The notes beneath the pieces were generated by a model, which saw only the letters and a program-made list of their open reading frames with translations, made no database searches and was not told the origin of the DNA. Positions 1 to 8,579 of a stretch of 64,000 bases of DNA are shown one piece after another (position 1 is the first letter of the stretch; each line of letters opens with the position of its first letter). The stretch comes from Yersinia pekkanenii (GTDB lineage: Bacteria > Pseudomonadota > Gammaproteobacteria > Enterobacterales > Enterobacteriaceae). The stretch is from assembly GCF_001152565.1 (NCBI RefSeq), contig NZ_CQAZ01000004.1, positions 1 to 64,000 of the forward strand. Reading direction: 5' to 3'. The translations under genes and the position numbers were made by a program.

Positions 1-148
1 TAAAGCCCATCAAGCAGGCCGAGTGGAAGGGGTACAAGAAATGGCCCTGAAGATTGCCAGCTCGATGCTCGCTAATGGTTATGACCGCACTGAAGTCATG
101 AAGCTGACAGGTCTGAGCGATAAAGAACTGGCACAAATTTGCCATTAA
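1..148 (+). CDS. Rpn-family transposase/nuclease, C-terminal end (partial)
   Basis: An open frame enters from the left edge and stops at TAA 146-148, leaving about 48 residues. The tail (EGVQEMALKIASSML, then MKLTGLSDKELAQI) is the helical C-terminus typical of Rpn/YhgA-like proteins, the PD-(D/E)XK family of recombination-promoting nucleases often annotated as putative transposases. The catalytic N-terminal domain lies outside the window, so integrity cannot be judged. The family assignment rests on the tail only. Its position beside phage remnants fits a mobile-DNA hot spot. Confidence 0.65.
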   Translation, partial: KAHQAGRVEGVQEMALKIASSMLANGYDRTEVMKLTGLSDKELAQICH

Positions 149-332
149 GTTATTAGCTAAATCTCTACTTTTAACAGGCGATGTTGCCTTAAACGTCGTC
201 TGTTTGCGCTGTTTATTACCCCTTTCCCTTTTTATTTCTTACTCTTTGTTGCCTCATCCATCTTTAACGCATCACCACGATAACTGCCTATTTTTACAGA
301 AAAAATGTTTGTCCTAAAGTGATGTGGGTTGA

Positions 333-473
333 TTGCACAGCAGAACGTCGCTGAGCTATAGTCACGCCGCAGCGGCAAAATCCGCTGTCGGGATTAGCGT
401 CCCGGAATTTACCAAAGCGCACGACCGTAGACACGGCTATTATGTGCGGCACAGTGACACCTGTAATAGGTAA
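333..473 (+). pseudogene. Possible Ash/Icd-like phage protein remnant
   Basis: A short open frame with no credible start (a stop lies just upstream) encodes AAKSAVGISVPEFTKAHDRR near its middle. This resembles the AKSGVGI...P...HDRR pattern I associate with Ash/Icd-like proteins encoded just upstream of the immunity region in P4-like prophages. It directly precedes the inverted-repeat block. The resemblance is from memory and short, so the name is tentative. No ribosome binding site is seen. Confidence 0.35.
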
Positions 474-479
474 GAAACG

Positions 480-607
480 GTGAACTGGGTGGGGGCATCG
501 CAAGATGCGCCGGGGTCTTTGGTAGCCGGTTACGCTAACCCCACCCAGTTCACTACCCTCTGAGGTTAGCGTCTCTTGGTGGTGATTAATCCCCTACCAA
601 AGAGGTA
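480..607 (+). repeat. Nested inverted repeats, P4-like immunity RNA region (candidate)
   Basis: Three complementary pairs lie within 128 bases. GTGAACTGGGTGGGG (480-494) is perfectly complementary to 539-553. TCTTTGGTAG (516-525) pairs with 594-603. ACGCTAACC (532-540) pairs with 564-572. The arms compete with each other, as in the P4 satellite phage, where a short CI RNA pairs with flanking target sequences to force transcription termination. Two tiny ORFs follow at once. The pairing is directly visible; the P4-type role is inference. Confidence 0.5.
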
Positions 608-613
608 GTCATC

Positions 614-721
614 ATGGATTCGACGACTCAATATCTATCATTATTTACCTGCAATATCATTGTTATTCCCATACCTGTTTCTTCATCTGCCCTTCTGCTG
701 CCGGAGGTGCGCTATGTATGA
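614..721 (+). CDS. Tiny leader-like ORF (35 aa), phage-derived
   Basis: ATG 614 follows AGAGGTAG-type purines and encodes 35 residues starting MDSTTQYLSLF and ending LLPEVRYV. Its last codons contain the ribosome binding site (GGAGG, near 703-707) and overlap the start of the next ORF by 8 bases, an arrangement typical of translational coupling. It follows the inverted-repeat block as the small coupled genes do in P4-like immunity operons. No function is recognised. It may act only as a leader. Confidence 0.4.
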   Translation: MDSTTQYLSLFTCNIIVIPIPVSSSALLLPEVRYV

Positions 722-824
722 TGACACTCCCCGCGAACGCGAAGTAGAAGAACTTATCGACCACTGCCGGGCGCTGATTTACGCCATCGTTACCGGCCAT
801 CACCATTACGCGCGCCAGCGGTGA
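714..824 (+). CDS. Small acidic phage protein (36 aa), 3' end fused to gpD remnant
   Basis: ATG 714 has a good GGAGG seven bases upstream. The product begins MYDDTPREREVEELIDHCRA and stops at TGA 822-824. The charged helical N-terminus looks like a real small phage protein. From about 787 the same DNA read in another frame becomes the gpD remnant, so this gene was probably truncated by the junction and its last residues (GHHHYARQR) are likely not original. Function is unknown. Confidence 0.4.
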   Translation: MYDDTPREREVEELIDHCRALIYAIVTGHHHYARQR

Positions 825-1326
825 TAAGCACAGCTTCCGGGTGGCTGACCGTGACGCCTACACCGGCGTTACCGCTTACTGGCTGGATCTCAACTACGGC
901 AAGCCACAAAAAACCAGCGTTCGCCGCAAGCGAAAGACCACCACACCACCTAAAGTAAAAACACCGGCATCGAGCAGCAAAGAGGGAAATTATCTGGAAG
1001 GTGTCGAGGGGAATGTGTTTGTGATGCGGGAAACATTCAAGACGGAACGGGCCGCCCGTCGCGCCGCGCGTTGATCGAAACTGCAACGGGGTGTGGCTGA
1101 ATTTACCATGACGCTGGTACGCGGTCGTGCTGACTTATTTCCGGAACTGCCCGCCGTGATGCAGGGATTTAAACCGAAGATTGACCAGGCGGCGTGGATC
1201 ATTACCCAAGTCACGCACACTATCGGGGATAATGGTTTTACTACCGCGTTGAATTTTGAAGTGAAGATATCCAGTTGGGATATGGTAGGGGAAGCAGCAG
1301 AGGAAAAGAATTCGGAGAATGAATAG
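787..1326 (+). pseudogene. P2-like late control/tail protein gpD, C-terminal remnant
   Basis: One reading frame runs from about 787 to TGA-free sequence ending at TAG 1324-1326, except for TGA at 1072-1074. Before the stop it reads ITRASGDKHSFRVADRDAYTG and YLEGVEGNVFVMRETF. After it reads SKLQRGVAEFTMTLVRGRAD and GFKPKIDQAAWIITQVTHTI. These are the C-terminal half of P2 gpD, a baseplate hub component of contractile tails. Family members carry Trp at the stop position, so TGG to TGA is the simplest explanation. The N-terminal half is missing, joined instead to the small gene at 714. It is not expected to be functional. Confidence 0.8.
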
Positions 1327-1367
1327 ATTATACTTTAGCCAAGTAATAAAAGGTTGGAGTTATTATC

Positions 1368-1607
1368 ATGATGTCATGCCCACAATGTGGTGCCGTTACT
1401 CGCACCCGTACCAGCAGAATGATAACCGTCAATACCAAAGAGAATGACCACCAGTGTCAAAACCTGCTTTGCAGTTGTACATTCACCACGCTGTAATCAG
1501 TCGATAAAATCCTGTCCCGCCCCAGCCGTAATAACACCGCAACCCTACCCCGCGATCTGTTTCTGCCGGGGCATTTGGGTGATGACCAATTTGATTTAGC
1601 GTTTTGA
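1368..1607 (+). pseudogene. ogr: Ogr/Delta-type late gene activator remnant
   Basis: ATG 1368 with GGAG nine to twelve bases upstream begins MMSCPQCGAVTRTRTSRMIT and continues with HQCQNLLCSCTF. The four-cysteine zinc finger (CPxC, CxxxxC) and TKExxHQCQN signature identify the Ogr/Delta family, which activates P2 and P4 late promoters through the RNA polymerase alpha subunit. TAA at 1494-1496 cuts it at 42 residues. The same frame stays open beyond it (SVDKILSRPS) to TGA 1605-1607, so a Glu or Gln codon became TAA. In P2, ogr follows gpD, as here. Confidence 0.75.
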
Positions 1608-1626
1608 TGCTCTCAGTTTTCAATCA

Positions 1627-1649
1627 GCCTGCCGCGTGCAGGCTTTTTT
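1627..1649 (+). terminator. Rho-independent terminator after ogr remnant
   Basis: GCCTGC and GCAGGC form a six-pair stem around CGCGT, followed by six T. It closes the phage remnant block on the plus strand. Confidence 0.75.
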
Positions 1650-1862
1650 GTTTGGCTCAGGATGTCTTCTAATGGATTGCTAACCTATTAATCATTACAA
1701 TCAGTTAAGTGTTAAAAACACTGAGTTGAAGTTAGCATATTAAAAACGAAATGAAATCAATAAGACTTGTGAGGCCACACAATGATGTGCCTTGCTGAAA
1801 CCTCTCAGCAAATTCAGTGCGCTGATTATGATTGTCTTTGAAATTTAGAAGGATTACACATT

Positions 1863-2159
1863 ATGTCAAACATGGTTTTTTGCCGTGGGTGCGGTAAAGA
1901 AATACATGAATCAGCAAGAGCTTGCCCAAGTTGCGGTGCAACTCAAAAAGTCACGGGTGAGAGAAATCGTATGGTTGCGGCTCTTCTGGCGTTTTTTCTT
2001 GGCGGATTCGGCGCACACAAATTTTATCTAGGTAAGATTGGACAGGGATTTTTATATCTCATTTTTTGCTGGACATTCATTCCATCAATTATCGCCTTCA
2101 TTGAATTCATTATTTATCTTTGCAATTCAGATGAAGAGTTTGCCCGAAAATACGGTTAG
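1863..2159 (+). CDS. Zinc-ribbon TM2 domain membrane protein
   Basis: This 98-residue protein starts at ATG 1863 behind AAGGATTACACATT. Residues 7-24 form a zinc ribbon (C7, C10, C21, C24). Residues 37-90 form a TM2 domain, two hydrophobic helices with the signature FLGGFGAHKFYLGKIGQG between them. It is probably an inner-membrane protein with a cytosolic metal-binding head. TM2 proteins are widespread but have no defined biochemical role in bacteria. It stands alone between the phage remnant and ptsG, with 210 bases of gene-free DNA on its left. Confidence 0.8.
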   Translation: MSNMVFCRGCGKEIHESARACPSCGATQKVTGERNRMVAALLAFFLGGFGAHKFYLGKIGQGFLYLIFCWTFIPSIIAFIEFIIYLCNSDEEFARKYG

Positions 2160-2200
2160 CATAAATTGGGTAATGAGCTCTAGCCACATGCACGCTCATA

Positions 2201-2230
2201 GCAACAGAGCAACAGAGCAACAGAGCAACA
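2201..2230 (+). repeat. 8-bp tandem repeat (GCAACAGA x 3.75)
   Basis: Three exact copies of GCAACAGA are followed by GCAACA, in non-coding DNA after the TM2 gene. Short perfect arrays of this kind vary in copy number by slippage and serve as VNTR typing loci in Yersinia. Confidence 0.8.
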
Positions 2231-2300
2231 AGACCTTAAGTTGCGGCCAGAATGTGGGCAGTGAAAATAAATAATTCAATAAAATCAATGTAAAAAAGAC

Positions 2301-2326
2301 AAAAAAAGGGAGGCTTTCGCCTCCCC
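2301..2326 (-). terminator. ptsG terminator
   Basis: On the minus strand GGGAGGC, a short GAAA-type loop and GCCTCCC are followed by seven T, 20 bases past the ptsG stop. Confidence 0.85.
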
Positions 2327-2347
2327 TTCGCACTCCCCAAACCTACA

Positions 2348-3781
2348 TTAATGGTTACGAATGTACTCGTCCATATCTGTTTTCAGGTTATCCGATTTCG
2401 TCCCGAAGATAGCCTGAACACCAGAACCTGCGACAACAACGCCGGCAGCACCCAGTTTCTTCAGACCCGCCTGGTCAACCTTGGATACATCGGCCACGCT
2501 GACTCGCAGACGGGTGATGCAAGCATCCAAGTTAGTAATGTTTTCTTTACCGCCAAACGCATTGACCAGTGCCGCTGACATTTCTGTGCCGCTCTGTACC
2601 GTTTGCTCAGTAGAGGTATCTTCACGGCCCGGTGTTTTCAGATCCAGTTTGGCAATCAACACCCGGAAGATGGTGTAGTACACCAGACCGTAGCAGATAC
2701 CCACCAGAGGGAACAGCCAGATTCGGCTGCTGTTGCCACTCAGTACGATGAAGTCGATCAGACCGTGGGAGAAGCTAGTACCGTCACGCATCCCAAGCAG
2801 GATACAGATTGGGAAGGCCAGACCGGCCAAAATTGCATGAATAACATACAAAATTGGCGCCACGAACATGAAGGAAAATTCGATTGGTTCGGTGATACCG
2901 GTCAGGAATGAGGTCAATGCAGCGGAGATCATGATCCCGCCCACTTTTGCCCGGTTTTCCGGTTTGGCTGAATGCCAAATGGCAATGGCGGCAGCTGGCA
3001 GACCGTACATTTTGAACAGGAAGCCACCAGACAGTTTACCCGCAGTTGGGTCACCAGCCATGTAGCGTGGGATATCACCGTGGAATACCTGACCCGCTGC
3101 GTTGGTATATTCACCAATTTGCATTTGGAATGGTACGTTCCAGATATGATGCAGACCGAATGGTACCAGCGCACGTTCCACCACACCGTAGATACCAAAG
3201 GCCACTACCGAGTTCTGGTAAGCTGCCCACTGGGAGAATGTCTGGATCGCTGTACCGATAGGTGGCCACACGAAGGACAGCAGTACACCCAGGAAGATGG
3301 CGGTGAAACCAGAAATAATCGGAACGAAGCGTTTACCCGCAAAAAAGCCTAGATATTCAGGTAACTGAATACGGTAGAAGCGGTTAAACATGTAGGCAGC
3401 TATAGAACCGGCAATAATCCCGCCCAACACACCCGTATCGGCTAAATGCTTGGCAGCTATCTCTTCTGCCGGCAGATGCAAGACCAGAGGTGCTACCACA
3501 GCCATGGTTTTCACCATGATGCCGTAAGCAACAACTGCCGCTAACGCGGATACACCGTCGTTATTGGTAAAGCCAAGTGCAACGCCAATAGCAAAGATTA
3601 ATGGCATGTTAGCAAAGACGGAACCGCCTGCTTCGGCCATGACATGAGAGACAACTGTTGGTAGCCAGCTAAAATTCGCGGAACCGACACCCAGCAGAAT
3701 ACCTGCGATGGGTAACACCGATACCGGTAGCATTAGCGATTTACCTACCTTCTGTAGGTTTGCAAATGCGTTCTTAAACAT
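2348..3781 (-). CDS. ptsG: PTS glucose-specific enzyme IIBC
   Basis: This 477-residue inner-membrane permease imports and phosphorylates glucose using phosphate from EIIA-Glc. Residues 1 to about 390 are the membrane IIC domain ([34 protein letters not shown] with the substrate-site GITEPIEF). After a linker ([10 protein letters not shown]) comes the cytosolic IIB domain with the phosphorylated cysteine in [13 protein letters not shown]. Length matches E. coli PtsG. The start codon lies behind AGGAGCAC, inside a conserved SgrS pairing region. Upstream are Mlc and CRP sites as in E. coli. It is the last member of the fab-holB gene block but has its own promoter. No damage is seen. Confidence 0.97.
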   Translation of the reverse strand: MFKNAFANLQKVGKSLMLPVSVLPIAGILLGVGSANFSWLPTVVSHVMAEAGGSVFANMPLIFAIGVALGFTNNDGVSALAAVVAYGIMVKTMAVVAPLVLHLPAEEIAAKHLADTGVLGGIIAGSIAAYMFNRFYRIQLPEYLGFFAGKRFVPIISGFTAIFLGVLLSFVWPPIGTAIQTFSQWAAYQNSVVAFGIYGVVERALVPFGLHHIWNVPFQMQIGEYTNAAGQVFHGDIPRYMAGDPTAGKLSGGFLFKMYGLPAAAIAIWHSAKPENRAKVGGIMISAALTSFLTGITEPIEFSFMFVAPILYVIHAILAGLAFPICILLGMRDGTSFSHGLIDFIVLSGNSSRIWLFPLVGICYGLVYYTIFRVLIAKLDLKTPGREDTSTEQTVQSGTEMSAALVNAFGGKENITNLDACITRLRVSVADVSKVDQAGLKKLGAAGVVVAGSGVQAIFGTKSDNLKTDMDEYIRNH

Positions 3782-3783
3782 AA

Positions 3784-3803
3784 TTGAGTGTGCTCCTGAG
3801 TAA
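3784..3803 (-). promoter_or_regulatory. Conserved SgrS small-RNA pairing site in ptsG leader
   Basis: The mRNA reads ACTCAGGAGCACACTCAATT just before the ptsG ATG. In E. coli this segment, including the Shine-Dalgarno, pairs with SgrS during glucose-phosphate stress to block translation and trigger RNase E decay. Near-identity with the E. coli leader supports a conserved target. sgrS itself is not in this window. Confidence 0.7.
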
Positions 3804-3903
3804 TAGTACTTTTCTGCTTTTTCTCGCGTTATTAATTCCGCGTTATGGCGTTACAAAAGGGGGGAGTAAGCCTTTGCGAATAAGGGTGTCTAAAGCACCC
3901 CTT

Positions 3904-3927
3904 TAATTTTTACGAAGAGTAAAATAA
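3904..3927 (-). promoter_or_regulatory. Mlc operator of ptsG
   Basis: On the minus strand TTATTTTACTCTTCGTAAAA matches the E. coli ptsG Mlc site (TTATTTTACTCTGTGTAATAA) in sequence and place, about 125-150 bases before the start codon and just after the CRP site. Confidence 0.75.
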
Positions 3928-3941
3928 ATAGCCTGCTTAAT

Positions 3942-3960
3942 GTTTGATGGCAGTCACGTT
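3942..3960 (-). promoter_or_regulatory. CRP site of ptsG promoter
   Basis: The minus strand reads AACGTGACTGCCATCAAAC, the counterpart of the E. coli CGTGATAGCCGTCAAAC activator site that lies upstream of the main ptsG promoter. Confidence 0.65.
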
Positions 3961-4100
3961 TCTTCCAACAAAGCGCATAACTTGATACAAAATGCGCGTT
4001 TTTTGTAAAAAAACGTCAGTAAGAGCTGCCCTCACCCCATAAATCGGGTGAGAACATTACTCGTTTCGGCGATTAATTACGAGATTAAAAAAAAGTATTA

Positions 4101-4910
4101 TTAAGGGAGTTGGGGCATTTCATTGGATAGCGTTGAAGACTCCAGATGAAATAATCGGCAGAAGTTATCTGTGGTGGCTTGCGCCAGTGATTCAAGACTC
4201 ACGCCTTTCAGTACCGCCATATATTCTGCAACATCACGGACATAGGCCGGTTGATTTTCTTTACCACGGTGAGGAACCGGGGCCAGATAAGGCGAATCTG
4301 TTTCTACCAACAACCGGTCCAACGGAACATAGCGGGCAACATCACGCAGTTGTTCTGCATTACGGAAGGTGAGGATCCCTGAGAAGGAGATATAAAAACC
4401 GAGGTCTAACAGCGTTGCGGCCGTCGCTTTATCTTCTGTAAAGCAATGTAATACGCCACCGCACTCCTGCGCCTGTTCTTCATGCAAAATGGCGAGGGTA
4501 TCTTCACGAGCATCACGCGTATGCACAATGACCGGTTTATTTAATTCGCGGCCAATACGAATATGCTCGCGGAAGGAGGCTTGTTGCAGCGGGATATTAT
4601 CTTGCTGATAAAAATAATCCAGCCCAGTTTCACCCATTGCGACCACATTATCTGCTGCCGCAAGCACTCTGAGTTGCTGAAAATCATAACCACCGTCAAG
4701 ATTCAGCGGATGAACACCACAGGAAAATGCGACATTCTTTCGCTCGCCGATGAGGGTGGTCATCGCGGTAAAGCCCGGTAATGTCGTGGCAACCGCCAGA
4801 ACAAAACCCACATCCCGTGCATTGGCTTTAGCTAATACATCATCGACACTACGGTGTAAGGTCTGGTAATCAAGACTATCAAGATGACAGTGAGAATCTA
4901 CTAACAACAT
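4101..4910 (-). CDS. ycfH: TatD-family metal-dependent hydrolase YcfH
   Basis: A TIM-barrel metallo-hydrolase of 269 residues, from the family that includes the DNase TatD; the physiological substrate of YcfH is not firmly known. MLLVDSHCHLD at the N-terminus gives the first metal histidines, GETGLDYFY the conserved glutamate, VIVHTRDA and LHCFTE further metal ligands, and VETDSPYLAP the catalytic aspartate. The start at 4910 (MLLVDSHCH) is chosen from homologues. A start at 4928 is also open, but its extra codons come from the border of an ERIC repeat. It follows holB as in E. coli, with the repeat inserted between. Confidence 0.93.
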   Translation of the reverse strand: MLLVDSHCHLDSLDYQTLHRSVDDVLAKANARDVGFVLAVATTLPGFTAMTTLIGERKNVAFSCGVHPLNLDGGYDFQQLRVLAAADNVVAMGETGLDYFYQQDNIPLQQASFREHIRIGRELNKPVIVHTRDAREDTLAILHEEQAQECGGVLHCFTEDKATAATLLDLGFYISFSGILTFRNAEQLRDVARYVPLDRLLVETDSPYLAPVPHRGKENQPAYVRDVAEYMAVLKGVSLESLAQATTDNFCRLFHLESSTLSNEMPQLP

Positions 4911-4925
4911 AATATTTAACTCTTC

Positions 4926-5052
4926 CATACTCTTCGCACTTTACGCCGCAGGGGTGTTAGCTACGCTCACTCACCCAAATCACTTACTTGAGTAAGCTCA
5001 TTGGGATCCTCTTGCTTGCCGCCTACCTGCAACGCCAATGACTTTGAGTATT
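4926..5052. repeat. ERIC element (about 127 bp)
   Basis: The minus strand contains AAGTAAGTGATTTGGGTGAG, matching the central ERIC core, flanked by the long imperfect palindrome (ATACTC at both ends, TTGCAGGTAGGCGGCAAGC, CCCCTGCGGCGTAAAG). Full ERIC length places it exactly between holB and ycfH. When transcribed it would fold into a long hairpin, which could affect processing of the holB-ycfH message. Confidence 0.9.
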
Positions 5053-5055
5053 TAA

Positions 5056-6057
5056 TTAAGATAAGGTGGAATAAGTGCCGGTGGTCAGGGCGGTTTCCCA
5101 ATTGAGCAAAAACTCGGTGAGTAATAACTCACGATTGACACCAACCACAGATAATAACTGATGACGGCAATGACCCAACTGTTGAGCTGACTGGAGCAAT
5201 ACCGGTGTCGTAGCTATTTGTGCCCATTGCTGCACCAGTGATAATTGATCCTGATTAACCGCGAACTCACCCGCGCCCTGCTGCCATTTTAACGCGTCCA
5301 GCACTAGCGAAGTGATCCATTGCAGGCGATCTGGCGCATCATCATGATTCAGTTGCGGTAATAACGACAGTAAATCTGAACTATACAGTGCGCTGCTCAG
5401 CGCGCCGCACAAGGTGGCTCTGATGGCCCAACGATCCGGTTGCAGCAAACGCTCTGCTGCCAGTGGTGCGCCTTCACTCAATTTAAGTGCTGCCAGCACT
5501 GCGATCGGTTCTGCCTGAACCTGTCGATGCAGCCATTGCAGACTAAGTGTGCTATCCGGGCAAGCCAGATGCCAGTAAAAACAACGGCTACGCAATGTCG
5601 CTAACAAACTGGCGGGTTGGTGGCAATCCAACAGGAAATACGTTTTCTCCGGTGGCTCTTCCAGCGTTTTCAGCAAAGCATTCGCGGCTGCATCGGTCAG
5701 CAGCTCAGCATGTGGCAACCACACCACTTTAGTCCCGCCTTGATGCGCATGAGAATAGAGCTTATCAATCTGCTGGCGCACCAGCTCAACGCCGAGACTA
5801 CTTTTGCCTTTTTCGGGAGCCAACATATACCAATCTGGATGGTTGCCTGCCAGCATCAAACGGCAGCTATGGCATTCGCCACAGCTTTTCTCACCTTGTC
5901 GTTGCTGGCACATCAACCAACGGCTAAGGCCATAGATCAGCGCATCTTCGCCATTACCAGGCAAAGAATGCAGCAATAATGCATGGTGCCCGCGCCCGGC
6001 AATATGTTGCCCTATTAGCTGACGATAAGGTGCAGTAAGCCACGGATACCATTTCAT
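5056..6057 (-). CDS. holB: DNA polymerase III delta-prime subunit
   Basis: This is part of the clamp-loader that places the beta sliding clamp on DNA. The 333-residue protein has an AAA+ fold with a degenerate P-loop region (HALLLHSLPGNGEDALI), the zinc-binding cluster CGECHSC, the conserved LLTDAAANALLKTLEEPPE and the sensor-1 LRSRC. Delta-prime is the non-ATPase member, so the altered P-loop is expected. The start MKWYPWL at 6057 is used; an upstream ATG would run into tmk. The tmk stop and holB start share TAATG, implying coupled translation. Confidence 0.96.
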   Translation of the reverse strand: MKWYPWLTAPYRQLIGQHIAGRGHHALLLHSLPGNGEDALIYGLSRWLMCQQRQGEKSCGECHSCRLMLAGNHPDWYMLAPEKGKSSLGVELVRQQIDKLYSHAHQGGTKVVWLPHAELLTDAAANALLKTLEEPPEKTYFLLDCHQPASLLATLRSRCFYWHLACPDSTLSLQWLHRQVQAEPIAVLAALKLSEGAPLAAERLLQPDRWAIRATLCGALSSALYSSDLLSLLPQLNHDDAPDRLQWITSLVLDALKWQQGAGEFAVNQDQLSLVQQWAQIATTPVLLQSAQQLGHCRHQLLSVVGVNRELLLTEFLLNWETALTTGTYSTLS

Positions 6058-6695
6058 TACAGGACTTCCCGGCTGGACAGCCATTGGCTAAGCACCTGAC
6101 GGATAGATGCACTCACCTGCGCAAGAGACTGTGAAGCATCAATGGTTTTAATATTGGGATCCACAGCGGCCAAGGCAAGATAACGCGCGCGGGTGCGTTC
6201 AAAAAAGGCCAATGACTCTTGTTCAATACGATCCAATTCGCCACGCGCACGGGCGCGCGCCAGCCCCACCACCGGAGGCAAGTCCAGATACAGCGTCAAA
6301 TCAGGGCGGAACTCACCTAGCACCGTATCACGTAACGATGTCATCAGTTGGCTATCAATACCGCGCCCCCCGCCCTGATAGGCCTGAGAGGACAGATCAT
6401 GACGATCCCCCACCACCCAATTACCTTGGGCCAATGCAGGTTTAATCACGTTTTCAACTAATTGCACCCGAGCGGCATAGAGCATCAAGACCTCGGCTTT
6501 GTCCGTCAGAACTTCACCGTCAATACCTTGTTTAATCAAATCACGCAGCTTTTCAGCCAACGGCGTCCCCCCCGGTTCACGGGTAAAGACAATATCGTTA
6601 ATCCCTTGGGCGCGCAGTGTAGCCACCACCACGTCTCTGGCAGTGGTTTTCCCTGCCCCTTCAAGCCCTTCAATAACGATAAATTTACTGTTCAT
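6057..6695 (-). CDS. tmk: Thymidylate kinase
   Basis: It phosphorylates dTMP to dTDP for DNA synthesis. The 212 residues carry the P-loop GLEGAGKTT (residues 9-17), the DR motif in [28 protein letters not shown], and the lid region [14 protein letters not shown] with the arginines typical of enterobacterial (type II) enzymes. It overlaps the end of mltG by 11 bases and holB by one, so the three genes are co-translated. Confidence 0.97.
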   Translation of the reverse strand: MNSKFIVIEGLEGAGKTTARDVVVATLRAQGINDIVFTREPGGTPLAEKLRDLIKQGIDGEVLTDKAEVLMLYAARVQLVENVIKPALAQGNWVVGDRHDLSSQAYQGGGRGIDSQLMTSLRDTVLGEFRPDLTLYLDLPPVVGLARARARGELDRIEQESLAFFERTRARYLALAAVDPNIKTIDASQSLAQVSASIRQVLSQWLSSREVL

Positions 6696-7710
6696 TTTTA
6701 TCCTTGAGCGATTGACGATAAACCCGTACTGCTTGGTTATGACTGGCTAAATTAGTGCTGAATGTGTGCCCGCCTTTGCCATCGGCCACAAAGTAGAGGT
6801 AAGCAGTTTTAGCTGGATGAGCGGCGGCAGTCAGTGAGGCCAAGCCTGGCATCGCAATCGGGGTCGGCGGCAAACCGGAAATCACGTAGGTATTATAAGG
6901 TGTCGGGGTATCTAAGTCTTTACGACTAATATTGCCATTATATTTATCACCCATACCGTAGATGACCGTCGGATCCGTTTGCAGGCGCATACCAATCCGC
7001 AAGCGATTAACAAATACGGATGCAACTTTGGTTCGTTCTTCATTTACGGCGGTTTCTTTTTCAATGATTGATGCCATCGTGACCAGATCGTCCGGTGTCT
7101 TATAAGGTAAAGACTCATCACGTCCTTGCCAAATTTCATCAACGGTCTTTTCCATCTTCACATGGGCGCGTTTCAGTAACGCGAGGTCAGTCGTGCCAGC
7201 CGTATAGGAATAGGTATCTGGGTAGAGCCAGCCTTCGGGGTGCTCACGGTCTTTCAACCCCAACAACGCCGCAATCTCGGCATCACTCTTCCCTGCCAAT
7301 ACCTGTGTTACGTATTTTGATTGCTGCAATTCATCCAGCCAATCACGCAGCCGCTTACCTTCAATAAAGCGCACGGTAAATTGTGCTTCCTTTCCGCTGG
7401 CGAGCAGTTCTAACATGCCGCGCACCGTCATTCCAGGGGTAAACCGATAAGTCCCCGCCTTGAACTTGGCCAACTCAGGCTCGATACGTAATAACCAGGG
7501 GAATAAACGGGTATTTTCAATCAGGTGATCGCGTTGCAGCAGATGCTCTAATGCAACCCGCCCGGTACCTGCCGGGAGTGTAAATAGAGTCTCTTGCTTG
7601 ATAGCCAACGGCTGGTTCGCAAACTGCTGTACTTTCTGATAACCCAACAGCAGTAATCCCAAACAGATAGCAATAAAAAGGATCAACGCTCTGGTGCTTT
7701 TTAGTTTCAT
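6685..7710 (-). CDS. mltG: Endolytic peptidoglycan transglycosylase MltG
   Basis: This 341-residue inner-membrane protein cleaves nascent glycan strands and sets their length. One N-terminal membrane segment ([17 protein letters not shown]) anchors a periplasmic YceG domain. The catalytic glutamate lies in [20 protein letters not shown], followed by [18 protein letters not shown] and the [13 protein letters not shown] loop. Length equals the E. coli protein. It sits between pabC and tmk, as in E. coli. Confidence 0.95.
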   Translation of the reverse strand: MKLKSTRALILFIAICLGLLLLGYQKVQQFANQPLAIKQETLFTLPAGTGRVALEHLLQRDHLIENTRLFPWLLRIEPELAKFKAGTYRFTPGMTVRGMLELLASGKEAQFTVRFIEGKRLRDWLDELQQSKYVTQVLAGKSDAEIAALLGLKDREHPEGWLYPDTYSYTAGTTDLALLKRAHVKMEKTVDEIWQGRDESLPYKTPDDLVTMASIIEKETAVNEERTKVASVFVNRLRIGMRLQTDPTVIYGMGDKYNGNISRKDLDTPTPYNTYVISGLPPTPIAMPGLASLTAAAHPAKTAYLYFVADGKGGHTFSTNLASHNQAVRVYRQSLKDKNEQ

Positions 7711-7772
7711 CGGGCGACCATCTTCAAATTAAATGTAGTTATAAATGCTATAAATTAAAACCGTCATGATGC

Positions 7773-8579
7773 TTAAACGTCGCAACAATGCAGGTTCAGG
7801 AAATCAAATAATTGCCGCGAGTTATAAACCCATGTCTCGGCACTCTTCACTGGGAGTAGCGGCATCAACGCGTTACACAGGATAACTTCATCCGCATCAG
7901 CCAGCACACTCAATGGCTGCGCCACTATTGCCACCGGCCAGCCATGGCGGGCCAGACAGCTAATAATCCGCTGGCGCATTATACCGTCAACACCTGACTG
8001 GCTAAGGTCAGGGGTAAATATCTTATCTTTTTTACGCCAGAATAAATTAGCCGCACAGCATTCCACCAGCATACCTTCAGTGTCAAGTACCAGCGCCTCA
8101 TCGGCCTCTGTCTGCTCAAGATGCATGCGAATCAAGACTTGCTCAAGGCGATTTAGATGTTTAATGCCTGCCAGCAATGGGCTGCGGGCCAAAGGCACCG
8201 GGCTTAACGCCAATGAAATACCTCTATCACGCCAGCTATGGTAGTGAGCCGGGTAATCACTAAGCGAGATAACCCGCGTAGGATGTTGACATACCGGAGC
8301 ACTGTAACCCCGGCCACCAATACCCCGGCTAATAATCACTTTCAGCACACCGTCTTTGGTATGATTTGCGGCCTCAACCATCTCATTGGTTAAAGCATCC
8401 CAGTTTACTGCGGACATCAACAGGCGCTTAGTCGCCTGCTGCAAACGCTGTATGTGCGCATCAAGCCACACCACTCGACCACCAGCTACTCTGGCGGTAG
8501 TAAAGCACCCATCACCAAACTGCACCGCGCGGTCTGACGCTGAAATAAAATTTTGTTCAACACCATTAATCCAGAACAT
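7773..8579 (-). CDS. pabC: Aminodeoxychorismate lyase
   Basis: A PLP-dependent fold-type IV enzyme of 268 residues that releases pyruvate from 4-amino-4-deoxychorismate to give p-aminobenzoate for folate. QFGDGCFTTARV, the PLP lysine in AGIKHLNRLEQVLIRM (about K140) and LVECCAANLFW are the family marks. It lies downstream of fabF with 236 bases between, which contain the fabF terminator, and upstream of mltG. Confidence 0.95.
   Translation of the reverse strand: MFWINGVEQNFISASDRAVQFGDGCFTTARVAGGRVVWLDAHIQRLQQATKRLLMSAVNWDALTNEMVEAANHTKDGVLKVIISRGIGGRGYSAPVCQHPTRVISLSDYPAHYHSWRDRGISLALSPVPLARSPLLAGIKHLNRLEQVLIRMHLEQTEADEALVLDTEGMLVECCAANLFWRKKDKIFTPDLSQSGVDGIMRQRIISCLARHGWPVAIVAQPLSVLADADEVILCNALMPLLPVKSAETWVYNSRQLFDFLNLHCCDV

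Noticed and set aside
294-503. 69-codon minus-strand open frame beside the inverted repeats
   Set aside because: Covers the plus-strand Ash-like frame and half of a structured RNA region; no binding site or family motif.
790-1220. Two minus-strand open frames over the phage remnant
   Set aside because: The plus strand matches gpD continuously apart from one nonsense codon, so the minus frames are shadows.
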